DNA from: Actinoplanes lobatus
GTDB taxonomy: Bacteria; Actinomycetota; Actinomycetes; Mycobacteriales; Micromonosporaceae
Assembly (NCBI RefSeq): GCF_014205215.1
Contig: NZ_JACHNC010000001.1
Location: 9,544,501 to 9,608,500, forward strand
Direction of reading: 5' to 3'
DNA: 64,000 bases
Each line of letters begins with the position of its first letter. Position 1 is the first letter of the stretch. Below, one piece after another: positions 34,780 to 43,319 of the stretch. The notes beneath the pieces were generated by a model. It was not told where the DNA came from, made no database searches, and saw only the letters and a list, made by a program, of their open reading frames with translations. The translations under genes were made by a program, and so were the position numbers.

Positions 34780-35348
34780 TCGGTGACCCTGGCGTAGCCC
34801 CGGATGTCCGGGAACGGCGGCTCGCGGTCGGCCTGGAGGTCCACCTCGAAGGCGTTCAGGCACATGCCCAGCATGCTGAAGTTGCCGAGCGAGCCGACCG
34901 CGTCGACCAGGCCCCGGGACCCGAAGATCGCGTGCGCCCGCCGGAAGGTCCGGTCGCTGACGAAGTGGTTCTCCAGGATCTCCACGCAGAACCGGTAGAA
35001 CGCCTCGTCCTCCTCGTTGCCGAACTCGGGCTCGCGGCGCTCGGCGATGGCCCGGACCGCCTCGGCCGGGATGCCCTCGGAGACCGCCTTCTCCCAGTGC
35101 GCGTTCCAGGAGTACTGGGCGTCGAAGTGGCGGGCCGCGATCAGCAGCGACAGCTCCCGCAGGCGCAGCGGCAGGCTCGACTCGAAGCGGAGGAAGGCGC
35201 CCAGCGACTCGACCCGGTCGCACAGCTCGGGGCTGTTCAGCCACACGCGGAACGGGCCACGGACGGCGCCCCGGCGGCCGGAGATGCGCTCGGCGACCTC
35301 CCGCTGCCGCGGGGTCATGTCGTCCGGATCAATCACGGGAAGTCTCAT
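34776..35348 (-). CDS. Carboxymuconolactone-decarboxylase-like protein
   Basis: A 190-residue CMD-family protein: RLPVIDPDDMTPRQREVAER, SLPLRLRELSLLIAARHFDA, then QYSWNAHWEKAVSEGIPAEA, the family core. The paired catalytic cysteines of AhpD-type members are absent, as in the decarboxylase branch. It leads the RbsABC-like operon (GTGA overlap with the ATPase gene), linking uptake to ring-fission chemistry. Function as a decarboxylase or isomerase is plausible but unproven. Confidence 0.85.
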   Translation of the reverse strand: MRLPVIDPDDMTPRQREVAERISGRRGAVRGPFRVWLNSPELCDRVESLGAFLRFESSLPLRLRELSLLIAARHFDAQYSWNAHWEKAVSEGIPAEAVRAIAERREPEFGNEEDEAFYRFCVEILENHFVSDRTFRRAHAIFGSRGLVDAVGSLGNFSMLGMCLNAFEVDLQADREPPFPDIRGYARVTE

Positions 35349-35502
35349 CGGTCAGCCTCTAGCTTGTGATCCCGAACACTCGGGGTGGGTGTTTCGCAAG
35401 AACGTAACAACGCGGTGTTAGGGCGTCACACGCCATGAAGTGCAAGGTAAGGCTGCATCTCGCGTGGCCCGGACCCTCGGACGGCGGCCTACGCTCGGCC
35501 CC

Positions 35503-35913
35503 ATGACCGTGATCATCAAGGCCTCGCAGGTGCCCGTCCTCGACCGTGGCGGGGCCATCGTCACGACGCCGCTCGTCACCACCACCGCGGCCGGCGGCGA
35601 GAACCGGATCACCAGCGGGATCAGCGTCTACCCGGTCGGCACCGGCGCGCCCATGCACTCGCACAACTGCGACGAGCACGTGACGATCCTGGACGGCGAG
35701 GCCGAGGTCCTCGTCGAGGGGACGGTGACCCGGCTCAGCCGGTACGACACCACCTACATCCCGTCGCCGATCCCGCACCTGTTCCGCAATGTCGGCGACA
35801 CGCCGCTGCGGATCCTGTGGGTGTACACCTCCGGGCATGTGACGCGGACCTTCACCGGCACGGGCGTCACCGTGAAGCACCTGTCCCCGCAGGACCAGAT
35901 GGGCGAGGACTGA
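35503..35913 (+). CDS. Cupin-domain protein
   Basis: A 136-residue single cupin. Cupin motif 1 appears as [20 protein letters not shown] (metal His residues and Glu) and motif 2 as [20 protein letters not shown]. The ATG at 35503 was preferred over an upstream in-frame start because homology begins there. The protein could be a small metal-dependent isomerase, decarboxylase or dioxygenase. It is divergent from the CMD-like operon and convergent with the PrpF-like gene; only 23 bp separate the latter stops. Confidence 0.85.
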   Translation: MTVIIKASQVPVLDRGGAIVTTPLVTTTAAGGENRITSGISVYPVGTGAPMHSHNCDEHVTILDGEAEVLVEGTVTRLSRYDTTYIPSPIPHLFRNVGDTPLRILWVYTSGHVTRTFTGTGVTVKHLSPQDQMGED

Positions 35914-35936
35914 GTCCATCCCCGGACCTCCCGGTT

Positions 35937-36926
35937 CTAGGGCGCGAAGACCCGGCCGTCGAGCAGCAGTCGCGCGGTGCTCACCACCGACGTGTCCGAC
36001 GGCGAGTCCCCCAGCACCAGGTCGAAGAAGCCGGACGGGTGCTCCAGGCGCAGCACGTCCCGGGGCACCGAACGGTCGGCGACCGGGGCCACCAGCCCCG
36101 CCGCGACGCTGCCGGCGAGTGCCACCGCCGAACCCACGCCGACCGCCGCGCGGACACCGATCGCCGCGTGCACCCGGTCCGGCAGGAACGTCCGCGTGCT
36201 CAGGCTGCCGCCGTCGGCCGGCCGCGCCAGCAGGCACATCCTCGGCACCGCGCCCATCAGCGCGCGGGCCGGGCGGCGCAGGCTCGCCACCCGGTGCCGC
36301 AGCCCGGCGTCGTACTCCAGGCGGGTCGCCGACTCGTGGCCGGTGACGCCGAGCGCCTCCGCCTCGATCAGCGCCATCGGCGTGCCGTTGTCGATCAGGG
36401 TGGCCGGCACCCCGTCCAGGTCGTCGACCACCCGGCCGGTGGGCAGCCGGGCCGGGCCCGGGTAGGAGATCCGGAGCCGGGCCGCGCCGCCGGGCACGCC
36501 ACTGAGCCGGGTGTCGCCGGCGTACGACGGCCGGCCGTCCGCGGTGGGCACGTGCACGGTCACCACCTCGCCGGCGCCGAGCACGCGTACCCGTACGCCG
36601 GTGATCGGAGCGCGAGCGGGCACCAGGCCGCGCTCGATGGCGAAAGGCCCGACCCCCGCCAGGATGTCGCCGCACGCGCCCGCCCGGGGCTGCGCCACAC
36701 CGACCTCGAGGAACAGGTAGTCGACGTCGGCGTCCCCGTCGGGCGAGCGGCTCACCACGGCGACCTTGCTCCCGCCGATGCCGTCGATCCGGCGCCGGCC
36801 GGGTGGGCCCATCAGCGCGCGCAGGAGCCGGTCCCGCTCGGCCGGGCCGGCCGGCAGGTCGGAGGCGAGGAAGTACGCGCCCTTGGACGCGCCGCCGCGC
36901 AGCACCTGCACCGGGATCCCGCCCAT
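35937..36926 (-). CDS. PrpF-like isomerase (4-oxalomesaconate tautomerase type)
   Basis: A 329-residue PrpF/GalD-family protein with the diaminopimelate-epimerase-like fold: GIPVQVLRGGASKGAYFLAS at the N-terminus, RIDGIGGSKVAVVSRSPDGD and GACGDILAGVGPFAIERGLV with the conserved Cys, and LIDNGTPMALIEAEALG. PrpF isomerises aconitates; GalD is 4-oxalomesaconate tautomerase in gallate breakdown. The ATG at 36926 follows a perfect AAGGAGG and was preferred to the start at 36998. It is divergent from a GntR gene across two palindromes, so it is probably controlled by that regulator. Confidence 0.87.
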   Translation of the reverse strand: MGGIPVQVLRGGASKGAYFLASDLPAGPAERDRLLRALMGPPGRRRIDGIGGSKVAVVSRSPDGDADVDYLFLEVGVAQPRAGACGDILAGVGPFAIERGLVPARAPITGVRVRVLGAGEVVTVHVPTADGRPSYAGDTRLSGVPGGAARLRISYPGPARLPTGRVVDDLDGVPATLIDNGTPMALIEAEALGVTGHESATRLEYDAGLRHRVASLRRPARALMGAVPRMCLLARPADGGSLSTRTFLPDRVHAAIGVRAAVGVGSAVALAGSVAAGLVAPVADRSVPRDVLRLEHPSGFFDLVLGDSPSDTSVVSTARLLLDGRVFAP

Positions 36927-36957
36927 GGGCCCTCCTTCGGAAACGATGCCTCGAACG

Positions 36958-36967
36958 TTGTCGACAA
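36958..36967. promoter_or_regulatory. Candidate GntR (FCD) operator 1
   Basis: TTGTCGACAA is a perfect palindrome fitting the T-x-GT...AC-x-A pattern of FCD-type GntR operators. It lies 32 bp upstream of the PrpF-like gene, and a near-copy is found 66 bp away. Confidence 0.6.
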
Positions 36968-37023
36968 TCCTGTCGATCGTCCGGGCACGAGAAACCATAG
37001 GCTCGTCCTACCCGGCTCAGCAA

Positions 37024-37033
37024 TTGTTGACAA
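37024..37033. promoter_or_regulatory. Candidate GntR (FCD) operator 2
   Basis: TTGTTGACAA differs from operator 1 at one base and shares the following T-C. It lies 63 bp upstream of the GntR gene. The pair could allow autoregulation and control of the divergent PrpF-like gene. Confidence 0.6.
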
Positions 37034-37096
37034 TCATGTTTGATCAAACGAAGCTGAGCAGCGGAGACCTGGACCGATGCCGACCACGGGGAACAG

Positions 37097-37777
37097 ATGC
37101 CGCCCGAGCCCAGCACCGAACGACGGCCGGCCCGCGCCGTGAACACCGCGGTCCAGGTCCGCGACGCCCTGCGCGACGCGATCCTGAAAGGCGAGTACCT
37201 GCCGGGCGAGCGCCTGGTCGAGGCGCAGTTGTGCGTGCGCCTGGAGACCAGCCGGTTCAACGTCCGCGCCGCCCTGGCGGACCTGGCCGCCGAGGGCCTC
37301 GTCGAGGTGCAGCGCAACCGCGGGGCCCAGGTCCGCAAGGTGTCGACGGCCGAGGCCGTGGAGATCACCGAGGTACGGATGGTGGTCGAGGGCCTGATCG
37401 CGGCCCGCGCCGCCGAACTGGTCGACCCGGACCGCGCCACCGAGCTCGACGAGATCGGCGTGCTGATGCGCCGGGCCGTCGAGGCCGGCGAGCACCGCCG
37501 CTACAGCGACCTCAACCAGCGGCTGCACGCGCTGGTCCGGGAGATCGCCGGGCACGCCACGGCGGACCGGATCGTCGAGACGCTGCGCGGCCAGATCGTC
37601 CGCCACCAGTACATGCTGTCGCTCGTGCCGGGCCGGCCGGAGACGTCGCTGCCGCAGCACGAGCGGATCATCGCGGCCATCCGGGACCGGGACCCGAAGG
37701 CCGCCGAGGCCGCCATGCGGGAGCACATCTCCAGCGTCATCGAGGCGCTGCGGGCCATCGACTACCTCGGCTCCTGA
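37097..37777 (+). CDS. GntR-family (FCD) transcriptional regulator
   Basis: A 226-residue regulator. The winged helix reads VRDALRDAILKGEYLPGERL, LCVRLETSRFNVRAALADLA and EGLVEVQRNRGAQVRKVS. The C-terminal all-helical FCD domain has the metal-type residues in LNQRLHALVREIAGHA and AAMREHISSVIEALRA. FCD regulators respond to small organic acids such as gluconate, lactate or aromatic-pathway acids. It is divergent from the PrpF-like gene. Its 3' end overlaps the end of the convergent histidine-kinase gene by 16 bp. Confidence 0.9.
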   Translation: MPPEPSTERRPARAVNTAVQVRDALRDAILKGEYLPGERLVEAQLCVRLETSRFNVRAALADLAAEGLVEVQRNRGAQVRKVSTAEAVEITEVRMVVEGLIAARAAELVDPDRATELDEIGVLMRRAVEAGEHRRYSDLNQRLHALVREIAGHATADRIVETLRGQIVRHQYMLSLVPGRPETSLPQHERIIAAIRDRDPKAAEAAMREHISSVIEALRAIDYLGS

Positions 37778-39153
37778 ACGGGCAGCCGGACCGTGACGAT
37801 CGTGCCGTGCGGCCGGTTGCCCCCGGCGGTCACGGTGCCGCCGTGCTGGGTGGCGGTCTGCGCGACGATCGCCAGGCCCAGCCCGGACCCGGGCATCGAC
37901 CGGGCGGCCGGCGCGCGGTAGAAGCGGTCGAAGACGTACGGCAGGTCCTCCTCGGCGATCCCCGGCCCGGTGTCGGCGACGGTGAGCACCCCGGCCGGGG
38001 TCAGCCGGACCGTGACGGCGCCGCCCGGCGGGCTCCACTTCGCCGCGTTGTCCAGCACGTTCACCACCATCCGCTCCAGCTCGCCGGGGCGGCCCGGCAC
38101 CGTCACCGGTGACAGCCCGGCGTCGAAGACCAGGCCCGGGGCGCGGATCCGGACCCGGTTGATCGCGGCGGTCACCACCTCGGCGAACTCCATCTCCTCG
38201 ATCGACTCCCGGCTGGTCTCCTCGCGGGACAGCTCGACCAGCTCGGTGGTGAGGGTGGCCAGCTCACGGACCTGCGCGTCCAGGTCGGCGAGCAGCTCGG
38301 CCCGCTCCTGCGGCGGCAGCCGGTGCGCCAGCTCGGGGCGGCGCTCGACCGCGAGCAGCAGCTCCACGTTCGTACGGATGCTGGTCAGCGGGGTACGCAG
38401 TTCGTGTCCGGCGTCCTCGACCAGTGCCCGCTGAGCCCGGCGGGACGCGTCGATGGCGGCCAGCATGGCGTTCACCGAGCGGCCCAACCGGGCGATCTCG
38501 TCGTTCCCGGAGACGCTGATCGGCCGGCTCAGGTCCATCGTGACGGCGACGTCCTCGACCGCGCCGGTGAGCCGGTCCACCGGGGCCAGCCCGGCCCGGG
38601 CGACGGTCCGGCCGAGCAGCGCCGCCCCGGCGATCCCGGCCCCGCAGCCGACCGCCAGGAGCAGGGCGAACAGGGCCAGCACGCGGGCGTCCGGGTCCCG
38701 GTCCACGGCGACCTGCACCGCTCCCCCGCCCTCGATCGGCACGGTGAGCATCAGATAGTCGCCGGGCCCCAGGCCGATCTCCTCCAGCGCCTCCCCCGCG
38801 TGCCGGCCGGTGGCCACCCGCGTGGCCAGAGGGGTGACCGGCAGCCCGGTGTCGCTGCCGCCGGCCACCGCGCCGGTCGAGTCCAGGATCTGCCAGCACG
38901 GCCCGATCTCCCGGCCGCCGGGGCCACCCTGCGCCGGGCCGGTCCGGGCGCCCTTGGTGCTCAGCCACTGCCACGGGTGCTCGGCGATGGTCCGGGCGTC
39001 GGCCAGCAGCTCGGCGGAGATCTTGTCCTGCTGGATCTCCCGGACGGTCAGCCACGCCCCGGCCGAGACCAGCAGCACGGCCGCCGCCACCGCCCCGGCG
39101 ACCAGCAGGGAGACCCGGTCGTGCAGGGTCCGGCCGCGCCACCAGGTCCTCAC
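37762..39153 (-). CDS. Sensor histidine kinase (HAMP, HisKA, HATPase)
   Basis: A 463-residue membrane kinase. The GTG at 39153 overlaps the response-regulator stop (GTGA); a much longer upstream extension is the regulator gene in another frame. It has a first membrane helix (about 15-37), an extracellular sensor region of about 125 residues, a second helix, HAMP ([17 protein letters not shown]), the phospho-acceptor in [20 protein letters not shown], then N-box [25 protein letters not shown] and [11 protein letters not shown]. The layout resembles MprB. With its regulator it likely controls the divergent DUF4956-VTC operon. Confidence 0.92.
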   Translation of the reverse strand: MRTWWRGRTLHDRVSLLVAGAVAAAVLLVSAGAWLTVREIQQDKISAELLADARTIAEHPWQWLSTKGARTGPAQGGPGGREIGPCWQILDSTGAVAGGSDTGLPVTPLATRVATGRHAGEALEEIGLGPGDYLMLTVPIEGGGAVQVAVDRDPDARVLALFALLLAVGCGAGIAGAALLGRTVARAGLAPVDRLTGAVEDVAVTMDLSRPISVSGNDEIARLGRSVNAMLAAIDASRRAQRALVEDAGHELRTPLTSIRTNVELLLAVERRPELAHRLPPQERAELLADLDAQVRELATLTTELVELSREETSRESIEEMEFAEVVTAAINRVRIRAPGLVFDAGLSPVTVPGRPGELERMVVNVLDNAAKWSPPGGAVTVRLTPAGVLTVADTGPGIAEEDLPYVFDRFYRAPAARSMPGSGLGLAIVAQTATQHGGTVTAGGNRPHGTIVTVRLPVQEPR

Positions 39154-39839
39154 AGCGGCTCCTCCCGCAACACGAAGCCGACGCCACGGACCGTGTGCAG
39201 CAGCCGGGACCCGCCGTCCGCCTCCAGCTTGCGCCGCAGGTAGCCGAGATAGACGTGCAGGCTGTTCGAGCCCTCGCCGAAGTCGTAGCCCCACACCTGC
39301 TCGAACAGGGCGGCCCGGGTGAGAACCTGCCGCGGGTGGCGCAGGAACACCTCGAGGATCCCGAACTCGGTGCGGGTCAGCCGCAGCGCGCGGTCAGCCC
39401 GCCACACCTCCCGGGTGCCCTGGTCCATCCGTACGTCGGCGAAGGTGAGCAGGGCCCCGGTGGGCGCCGGCCCGATCAGCGCCGACCGCCGCAGCAGCGC
39501 CCGGACCCGGGCCAGCAGCTCCTGCAACGCGAACGGCTTGACCAGGTAGTCGTCGGCGCCCGCGTCGAGCCCGGCGACCCGGTCGCCGATGCTGTCGCGG
39601 GCGGTGAGCATCAGCACCGGCAACACGACGCCGTCGGCCCGCAGCCGGCGGCACGCCTCCAGCCCGTCCATCCGGGGCATGCTCACGTCGAGGATCAGCG
39701 CATCCGGCTCACGGTCGCGGACCGCGTCGAGGGCGGCCCGGCCGTCGCCGGCGATGTCCACCTGATACCCCTCGAAGCGCAGCGTACGGGCCAGCGAGTC
39801 CCGAACCGCCGCGTCGTCCTCCACCACCAGGATGCGCAT
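39150..39839 (-). CDS. OmpR/PhoB-family response regulator
   Basis: A 229-residue regulator. The receiver domain starts [17 protein letters not shown] with the phospho-acceptor Asp in [17 protein letters not shown] and the Lys in [22 protein letters not shown]-terminal winged helix follows ([30 protein letters not shown]). The ATG at 39839 begins the domain exactly; in-frame codons upstream are not family-like. Coupled to the kinase gene by a GTGA overlap. Divergent from the DUF4956-VTC operon, which is a natural target. Confidence 0.92.
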   Translation of the reverse strand: MRILVVEDDAAVRDSLARTLRFEGYQVDIAGDGRAALDAVRDREPDALILDVSMPRMDGLEACRRLRADGVVLPVLMLTARDSIGDRVAGLDAGADDYLVKPFALQELLARVRALLRRSALIGPAPTGALLTFADVRMDQGTREVWRADRALRLTRTEFGILEVFLRHPRQVLTRAALFEQVWGYDFGEGSNSLHVYLGYLRRKLEADGGSRLLHTVRGVGFVLREEPL

Positions 39840-39919
39840 CAGGCCATTAAAGCCGGGCCGTGCGGCGGTGACGGTCATGGAGGCAACCCTGACGAGCCCG
39901 CCTAAGACGGCCACCGGCC

Positions 39920-39942
39920 GTTCCTAAGGGTTGGGTAAGAAC
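39920..39942. promoter_or_regulatory. Candidate response-regulator operator
   Basis: GTTCCTA and TAAGAAC form an imperfect inverted repeat (6 of 7) with a 9-bp spacer, in the 210-bp gap between the response regulator and the DUF4956 gene. A second CCTAAG occurs at 39901. Assignment is by position only. Confidence 0.35.
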
Positions 39943-40049
39943 GCCGCCGCGGAACTCTGAGTAACGGCATAGAGGGCTCACAGGACCCGGACAGAAAGAT
40001 CCGGCGAAATGGAAACACCTGATGAACGCCACTTGAAGGAAGTCCTCAC

Positions 40050-40649
40050 GTGACCACGTTGCTCGCCGTCGCCGCGGATCTCATCGCGATCGCCATCCTC
40101 ACGTTCGGTGTCTACTTTCCCCGCCACCGGCGCCGTGACCTGGTCGCCGCCTTCCTGGGAGTGAACATCGGCGTCCTGGCCGTCGCCAGCGTCCTCGGCT
40201 CCTCGACGGTCGGCGCCGGCCTCGGTCTCGGCCTGTTCGGTGTCCTGTCGATCATCCGGCTCCGCTCCGACGAGATCAGCCAGCACGAGATCGCCTACTA
40301 CTTCGCGGCCCTGGCGCTGGGCCTGATCGCCGGTCTCGGCGACGTCATGGACGTGCTGCACCTCGGCCTCATGGCGCTGGTGGTGGCCGCCCTCGTCGTC
40401 GGTGACCACCCGGCCCTCTACCGCCGGCACCGCAACCAGCTGCTCCGGCTGGACGTGGCCCACACCGACGAGGACGCGCTGCGCGCCCACCTGGAGGCGG
40501 TCCTCGGCGGCCGGGTGACGAACGTGGTGGTCAAGCAGATCGACATGGTCAACGACAGCACCCTGGTCGAGGTCCGCTACGTGGCGGCGGCCGCCGCTCC
40601 GGCCGGCGCCCACCTCGGCCCGCGGATGGAGCGGGTGAACGCCCGATGA
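40050..40649 (+). CDS. DUF4956-family membrane protein
   Basis: A 199-residue membrane protein of the DUF4956 family, with four to five hydrophobic helices followed by a soluble C-terminal domain (ALRAHLEAVLGGRVTNVVVK). The family core SSTVGAGLGLGLFGVLSIIRLRSDEIS is clear. GTG start with GAAGGA upstream. DUF4956 proteins are regularly encoded beside VTC-domain proteins, as here, where the two genes overlap by 4 bp. The partnership suggests a membrane complex handling polyphosphate or another anionic polymer. Function is not known. Confidence 0.85.
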   Translation: MTTLLAVAADLIAIAILTFGVYFPRHRRRDLVAAFLGVNIGVLAVASVLGSSTVGAGLGLGLFGVLSIIRLRSDEISQHEIAYYFAALALGLIAGLGDVMDVLHLGLMALVVAALVVGDHPALYRRHRNQLLRLDVAHTDEDALRAHLEAVLGGRVTNVVVKQIDMVNDSTLVEVRYVAAAAAPAGAHLGPRMERVNAR

Positions 40650-41425
40650 CGACCACCACCGAGGTTCCGCTCTTCCACCGCTTCGCCCCGATCTCCCTCG
40701 ATGAGCTGGTCGGTGAGGCCGCCCTGCTGACCCGGCTGGACCGCAAGTACGTCCTCCCGGCGACGGCGCTCCCGGCCCTGCTGGACCGGATGCCGGCCGG
40801 TGTCCGGGCGCTCCAGATCGACGACCGGCGCACCTTCGGCTACCGCTCGGTCTACTTCGACACCCCGGAGCTGGACGCCTACCAGGCCGCCGCCCGGCAG
40901 CGCCGCCGCCGGTTCAAGATCCGGGTGCGGACGTACCTGGACAGCGGACTCGAATTCGTCGAGGTCAAGACGCGCGGCACCCGCGGCGTCACGGTCAAGG
41001 AGCGGATCCCGTACACCGGGAACGGCGGTGACCTGGGGCCCGAAGGCCGGGAGTACGCCTACGAGACCCTGGCCGGCGCCGGCATCCGCCCGGACGGCCG
41101 GCAGTTCCGTCCGGTGCTGGCCACCCACTACCGGCGCAACACGCTCTACGTCCCGTCCACCGGCAGCCGGGTCACCATCGACACCGGGCTGAGCTGGACG
41201 CTGCCGGACGGGTCGGCGGTGCACATGCCGCACTCGGTGATCGTCGAGACCAAGTCCGGCCGGGCCGCCTCCGACGTCGACCGGCTGCTCTGGTCCCTGG
41301 GCCACCGTCCCTGCCGCATCTCCAAGTACGCCACCGGCCTGGCCGCGCTGCGCCCCGAGCTGCCCGCCAACCGCTGGCACCCCGTTCTGAGCCGTCACTT
41401 CTCCACCCTGAAAGGGTTCCGATGA
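40646..41425 (+). CDS. VTC-domain (polyphosphate polymerase-like) protein
   Basis: A 259-residue VTC domain, the catalytic tunnel fold of yeast Vtc4 polyphosphate polymerase. Basic tunnel residues are in LTRLDRKYVLPATALPALL, RQRRRRFKIRVRTYLDSG and TVKERIPYTG; the acidic metal residues are in FVEVKTRG and SVIVETKSG, and RPVLATHYRRNTLYV is also typical. Bacterial VTC proteins may make polyphosphate or act as triphosphate-binding proteins. It overlaps both neighbours (ATGA each), so the three proteins are likely made in fixed ratio. Confidence 0.87.
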   Translation: MTTTTEVPLFHRFAPISLDELVGEAALLTRLDRKYVLPATALPALLDRMPAGVRALQIDDRRTFGYRSVYFDTPELDAYQAAARQRRRRFKIRVRTYLDSGLEFVEVKTRGTRGVTVKERIPYTGNGGDLGPEGREYAYETLAGAGIRPDGRQFRPVLATHYRRNTLYVPSTGSRVTIDTGLSWTLPDGSAVHMPHSVIVETKSGRAASDVDRLLWSLGHRPCRISKYATGLAALRPELPANRWHPVLSRHFSTLKGFR

Positions 41426-43218
41426 GGATCCGCAACAAGGTCGTCGCCGCCGTCAGCTCCCTGGTCCTGGTCACGGCCGTACTGGCCGGCTGCTCCTCGG
41501 CGGACGGCACCGGCACCACGGCGATCACCGCCACCACGGCCGCGGCCGCCGCCGTGAAGGTCGACGGCACCCAGGACGCCGCGGCCGTGCTGGCCGCCGA
41601 CGAGGAGGTGCACAGCGCCGGCAGCTCCGGCGCCGGCGCCACCGGCGCCATCGAGCTCACCGGCGGTTCGGCCACCTCGACGGCCGAGGGGGTGAAGGTG
41701 GACGGCGCCACGGTCACCATCACGGCCGCCGGCACGTACACGGTCAGCGGGAAGCTCGCCGGGCAGATCGTGGTGAACGCCCCGGACGCCACCGTCACGC
41801 TGATCCTGGACGGCGCTGAGATCACCAGCTCGGAGACCGCCGCGATCGCCGCCACCGAGGCCAAGGAGCTGGTGATCCGGCTCGCGGCCGGGTCCACCAA
41901 CACGCTGTCCGACACCTCCTCGTACGCCGAGGACGCCGACGTGAACGCCGCCCTGTTCAGCGCCGGCCACCTGACCGTCACCGGCGCCGGGAAGCTGACC
42001 GTCACGGGCACCGGCAACGACGGCATCACCAGCAAGGACGGCCTGCTCGTCGAGTCCGGCACGATCACCGTCAAGGCCAAGGACGACGGGCTGCGCGGTA
42101 AGGACTACGTGGTGATCAACGACGGCACGGTCACCGTCACCGCGGGCGGCGACGGCCTCAAGGCCGACAACGACGAGGACGCCACCGCCGGGTACGTGGC
42201 GATCGCCGGCGGCGCGGTCACCCTGACCAGCCAGGGCGACGGTGTCGACGCCACCACCGACATCGTGGTCACCGGCGGCACGCTGAAGGTCGCGGCCGGC
42301 GGCGGGCACACCGAGCAGGCCTCCGACGACACCTCGGCCAAGGGCCTCAAGGCCGGCGTCATCCAGGTCCTGGAGGGCGGCACCATCGTGGTGAGCGCCG
42401 CGGACGACGCCGTGCACAGCGACGGAGCGGTCCACTTCAACGGCGCCGAGGTGACCGTGGCCGGCGGCGACGACGGCGTCCACACCGAGGGCCAGCAGAT
42501 CATCGACGGCGGCAGCCTGAACGTCGCCGGTGCGGTCGAAGGCCTGGAGGCGGCCGAGTTCGTGCTCAACAAGGGCACCGTGCACGTGGTCTCCAGCGAC
42601 GACGGCATCAACGGCGCGGGCGGCACGACCAGCACTGACACCGCCGACCAAGGTGGTGGTTTCCCCGGTGGCGGCGAGGAGGTCGGCGACTTCTCGGTCA
42701 CCGTCAACGGCGGCACCCTGGTGATCGACTCCGAGGGCGACGGCCTGGACTCCAACGGCACCGCGTCGATCACCGGCGGCACCGTCGTGGTGAACGGCCC
42801 GGAGGGCAACGGCAACGGCGCCCTCGACGTCAACGGCAGCTTCACCATCAGCGGCGGCACCCTGCTCGCGGCCGGCAGCGCCGGCATGGTGGTGGCGCCC
42901 GGCACCGACTCGGAGCAGGGCTGGCTCTCCGCGACGCTGGACAGCGCGGTCGAGGCGGGCACCACCGTGCAGATCACCGACGGTGACGGCAAGGTGGTCG
43001 CCACCTATGTCACCACCAAGACCGTGCAGAACGTCGTCTTCTCGTCGGCGTCCATCACGTCCGGTCAGCAGTACACCGTGTACACGGGCGGCACGGCGAC
43101 CGGCGCGAACACCGGCGGCCTGCGCGCGTCCGGCAAGCTCGGCTCGGCCACCGAGGTCGCCACGGTGACCGCCGGCGAGGCGCCGGCCGGCGGCCACGGC
43201 GGGCGCCAGCCCCGCTGA
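41422..43218 (+). CDS. Secreted repetitive carbohydrate-binding-domain lipoprotein (DUF4353-like)
   Basis: A 598-residue extracellular protein with a lipobox VLAGC (Cys24). The mature part is a long beta-rich, Gly/Asp/Thr-rich repeat with recurring DDG units (TGNDGITSKDGLLVESG, DDGLRGKDYVVINDG, DDGVHTEGQQIIDGG), a right-handed parallel beta-helix type that fits the DUF4353 carbohydrate-binding family. A Gly-rich stretch GGGFPGGGEE interrupts it near residue 412. It is the third gene of the DUF4956-VTC operon, and such lipoproteins often accompany VTC/CotH clusters. It may bind cell-wall polymer. A strong terminator follows. Confidence 0.82.
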   Translation: MRIRNKVVAAVSSLVLVTAVLAGCSSADGTGTTAITATTAAAAAVKVDGTQDAAAVLAADEEVHSAGSSGAGATGAIELTGGSATSTAEGVKVDGATVTITAAGTYTVSGKLAGQIVVNAPDATVTLILDGAEITSSETAAIAATEAKELVIRLAAGSTNTLSDTSSYAEDADVNAALFSAGHLTVTGAGKLTVTGTGNDGITSKDGLLVESGTITVKAKDDGLRGKDYVVINDGTVTVTAGGDGLKADNDEDATAGYVAIAGGAVTLTSQGDGVDATTDIVVTGGTLKVAAGGGHTEQASDDTSAKGLKAGVIQVLEGGTIVVSAADDAVHSDGAVHFNGAEVTVAGGDDGVHTEGQQIIDGGSLNVAGAVEGLEAAEFVLNKGTVHVVSSDDGINGAGGTTSTDTADQGGGFPGGGEEVGDFSVTVNGGTLVIDSEGDGLDSNGTASITGGTVVVNGPEGNGNGALDVNGSFTISGGTLLAAGSAGMVVAPGTDSEQGWLSATLDSAVEAGTTVQITDGDGKVVATYVTTKTVQNVVFSSASITSGQQYTVYTGGTATGANTGGLRASGKLGSATEVATVTAGEAPAGGHGGRQPR

Positions 43219-43228
43219 CCCTTCCACC

Positions 43229-43262
43229 CGACGGCGCGGCGCCCCTGGGCTCCGCGCCGTCG
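43229..43262 (+). terminator. Terminator after the DUF4956-VTC operon
   Basis: A perfect 11-bp stem CGACGGCGCGG/CCGCGCCGTCG with a 12-base loop begins 11 bases after the lipoprotein gene stop. Confidence 0.75.
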
Positions 43263-43319
43263 CTCGTCGCGTTGACCTCCTGGACCCATAGCCACTTGCC
43301 ATGGGTATGCTGAGGCCGA

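Noticed and set aside
17572..37777. Integrated genomic island or mobile element
   Set aside because: No integrase, transposase, tRNA gene or direct-repeat ends were seen and base composition matches the surroundings. It is an ordinary gene cluster as far as can be seen.
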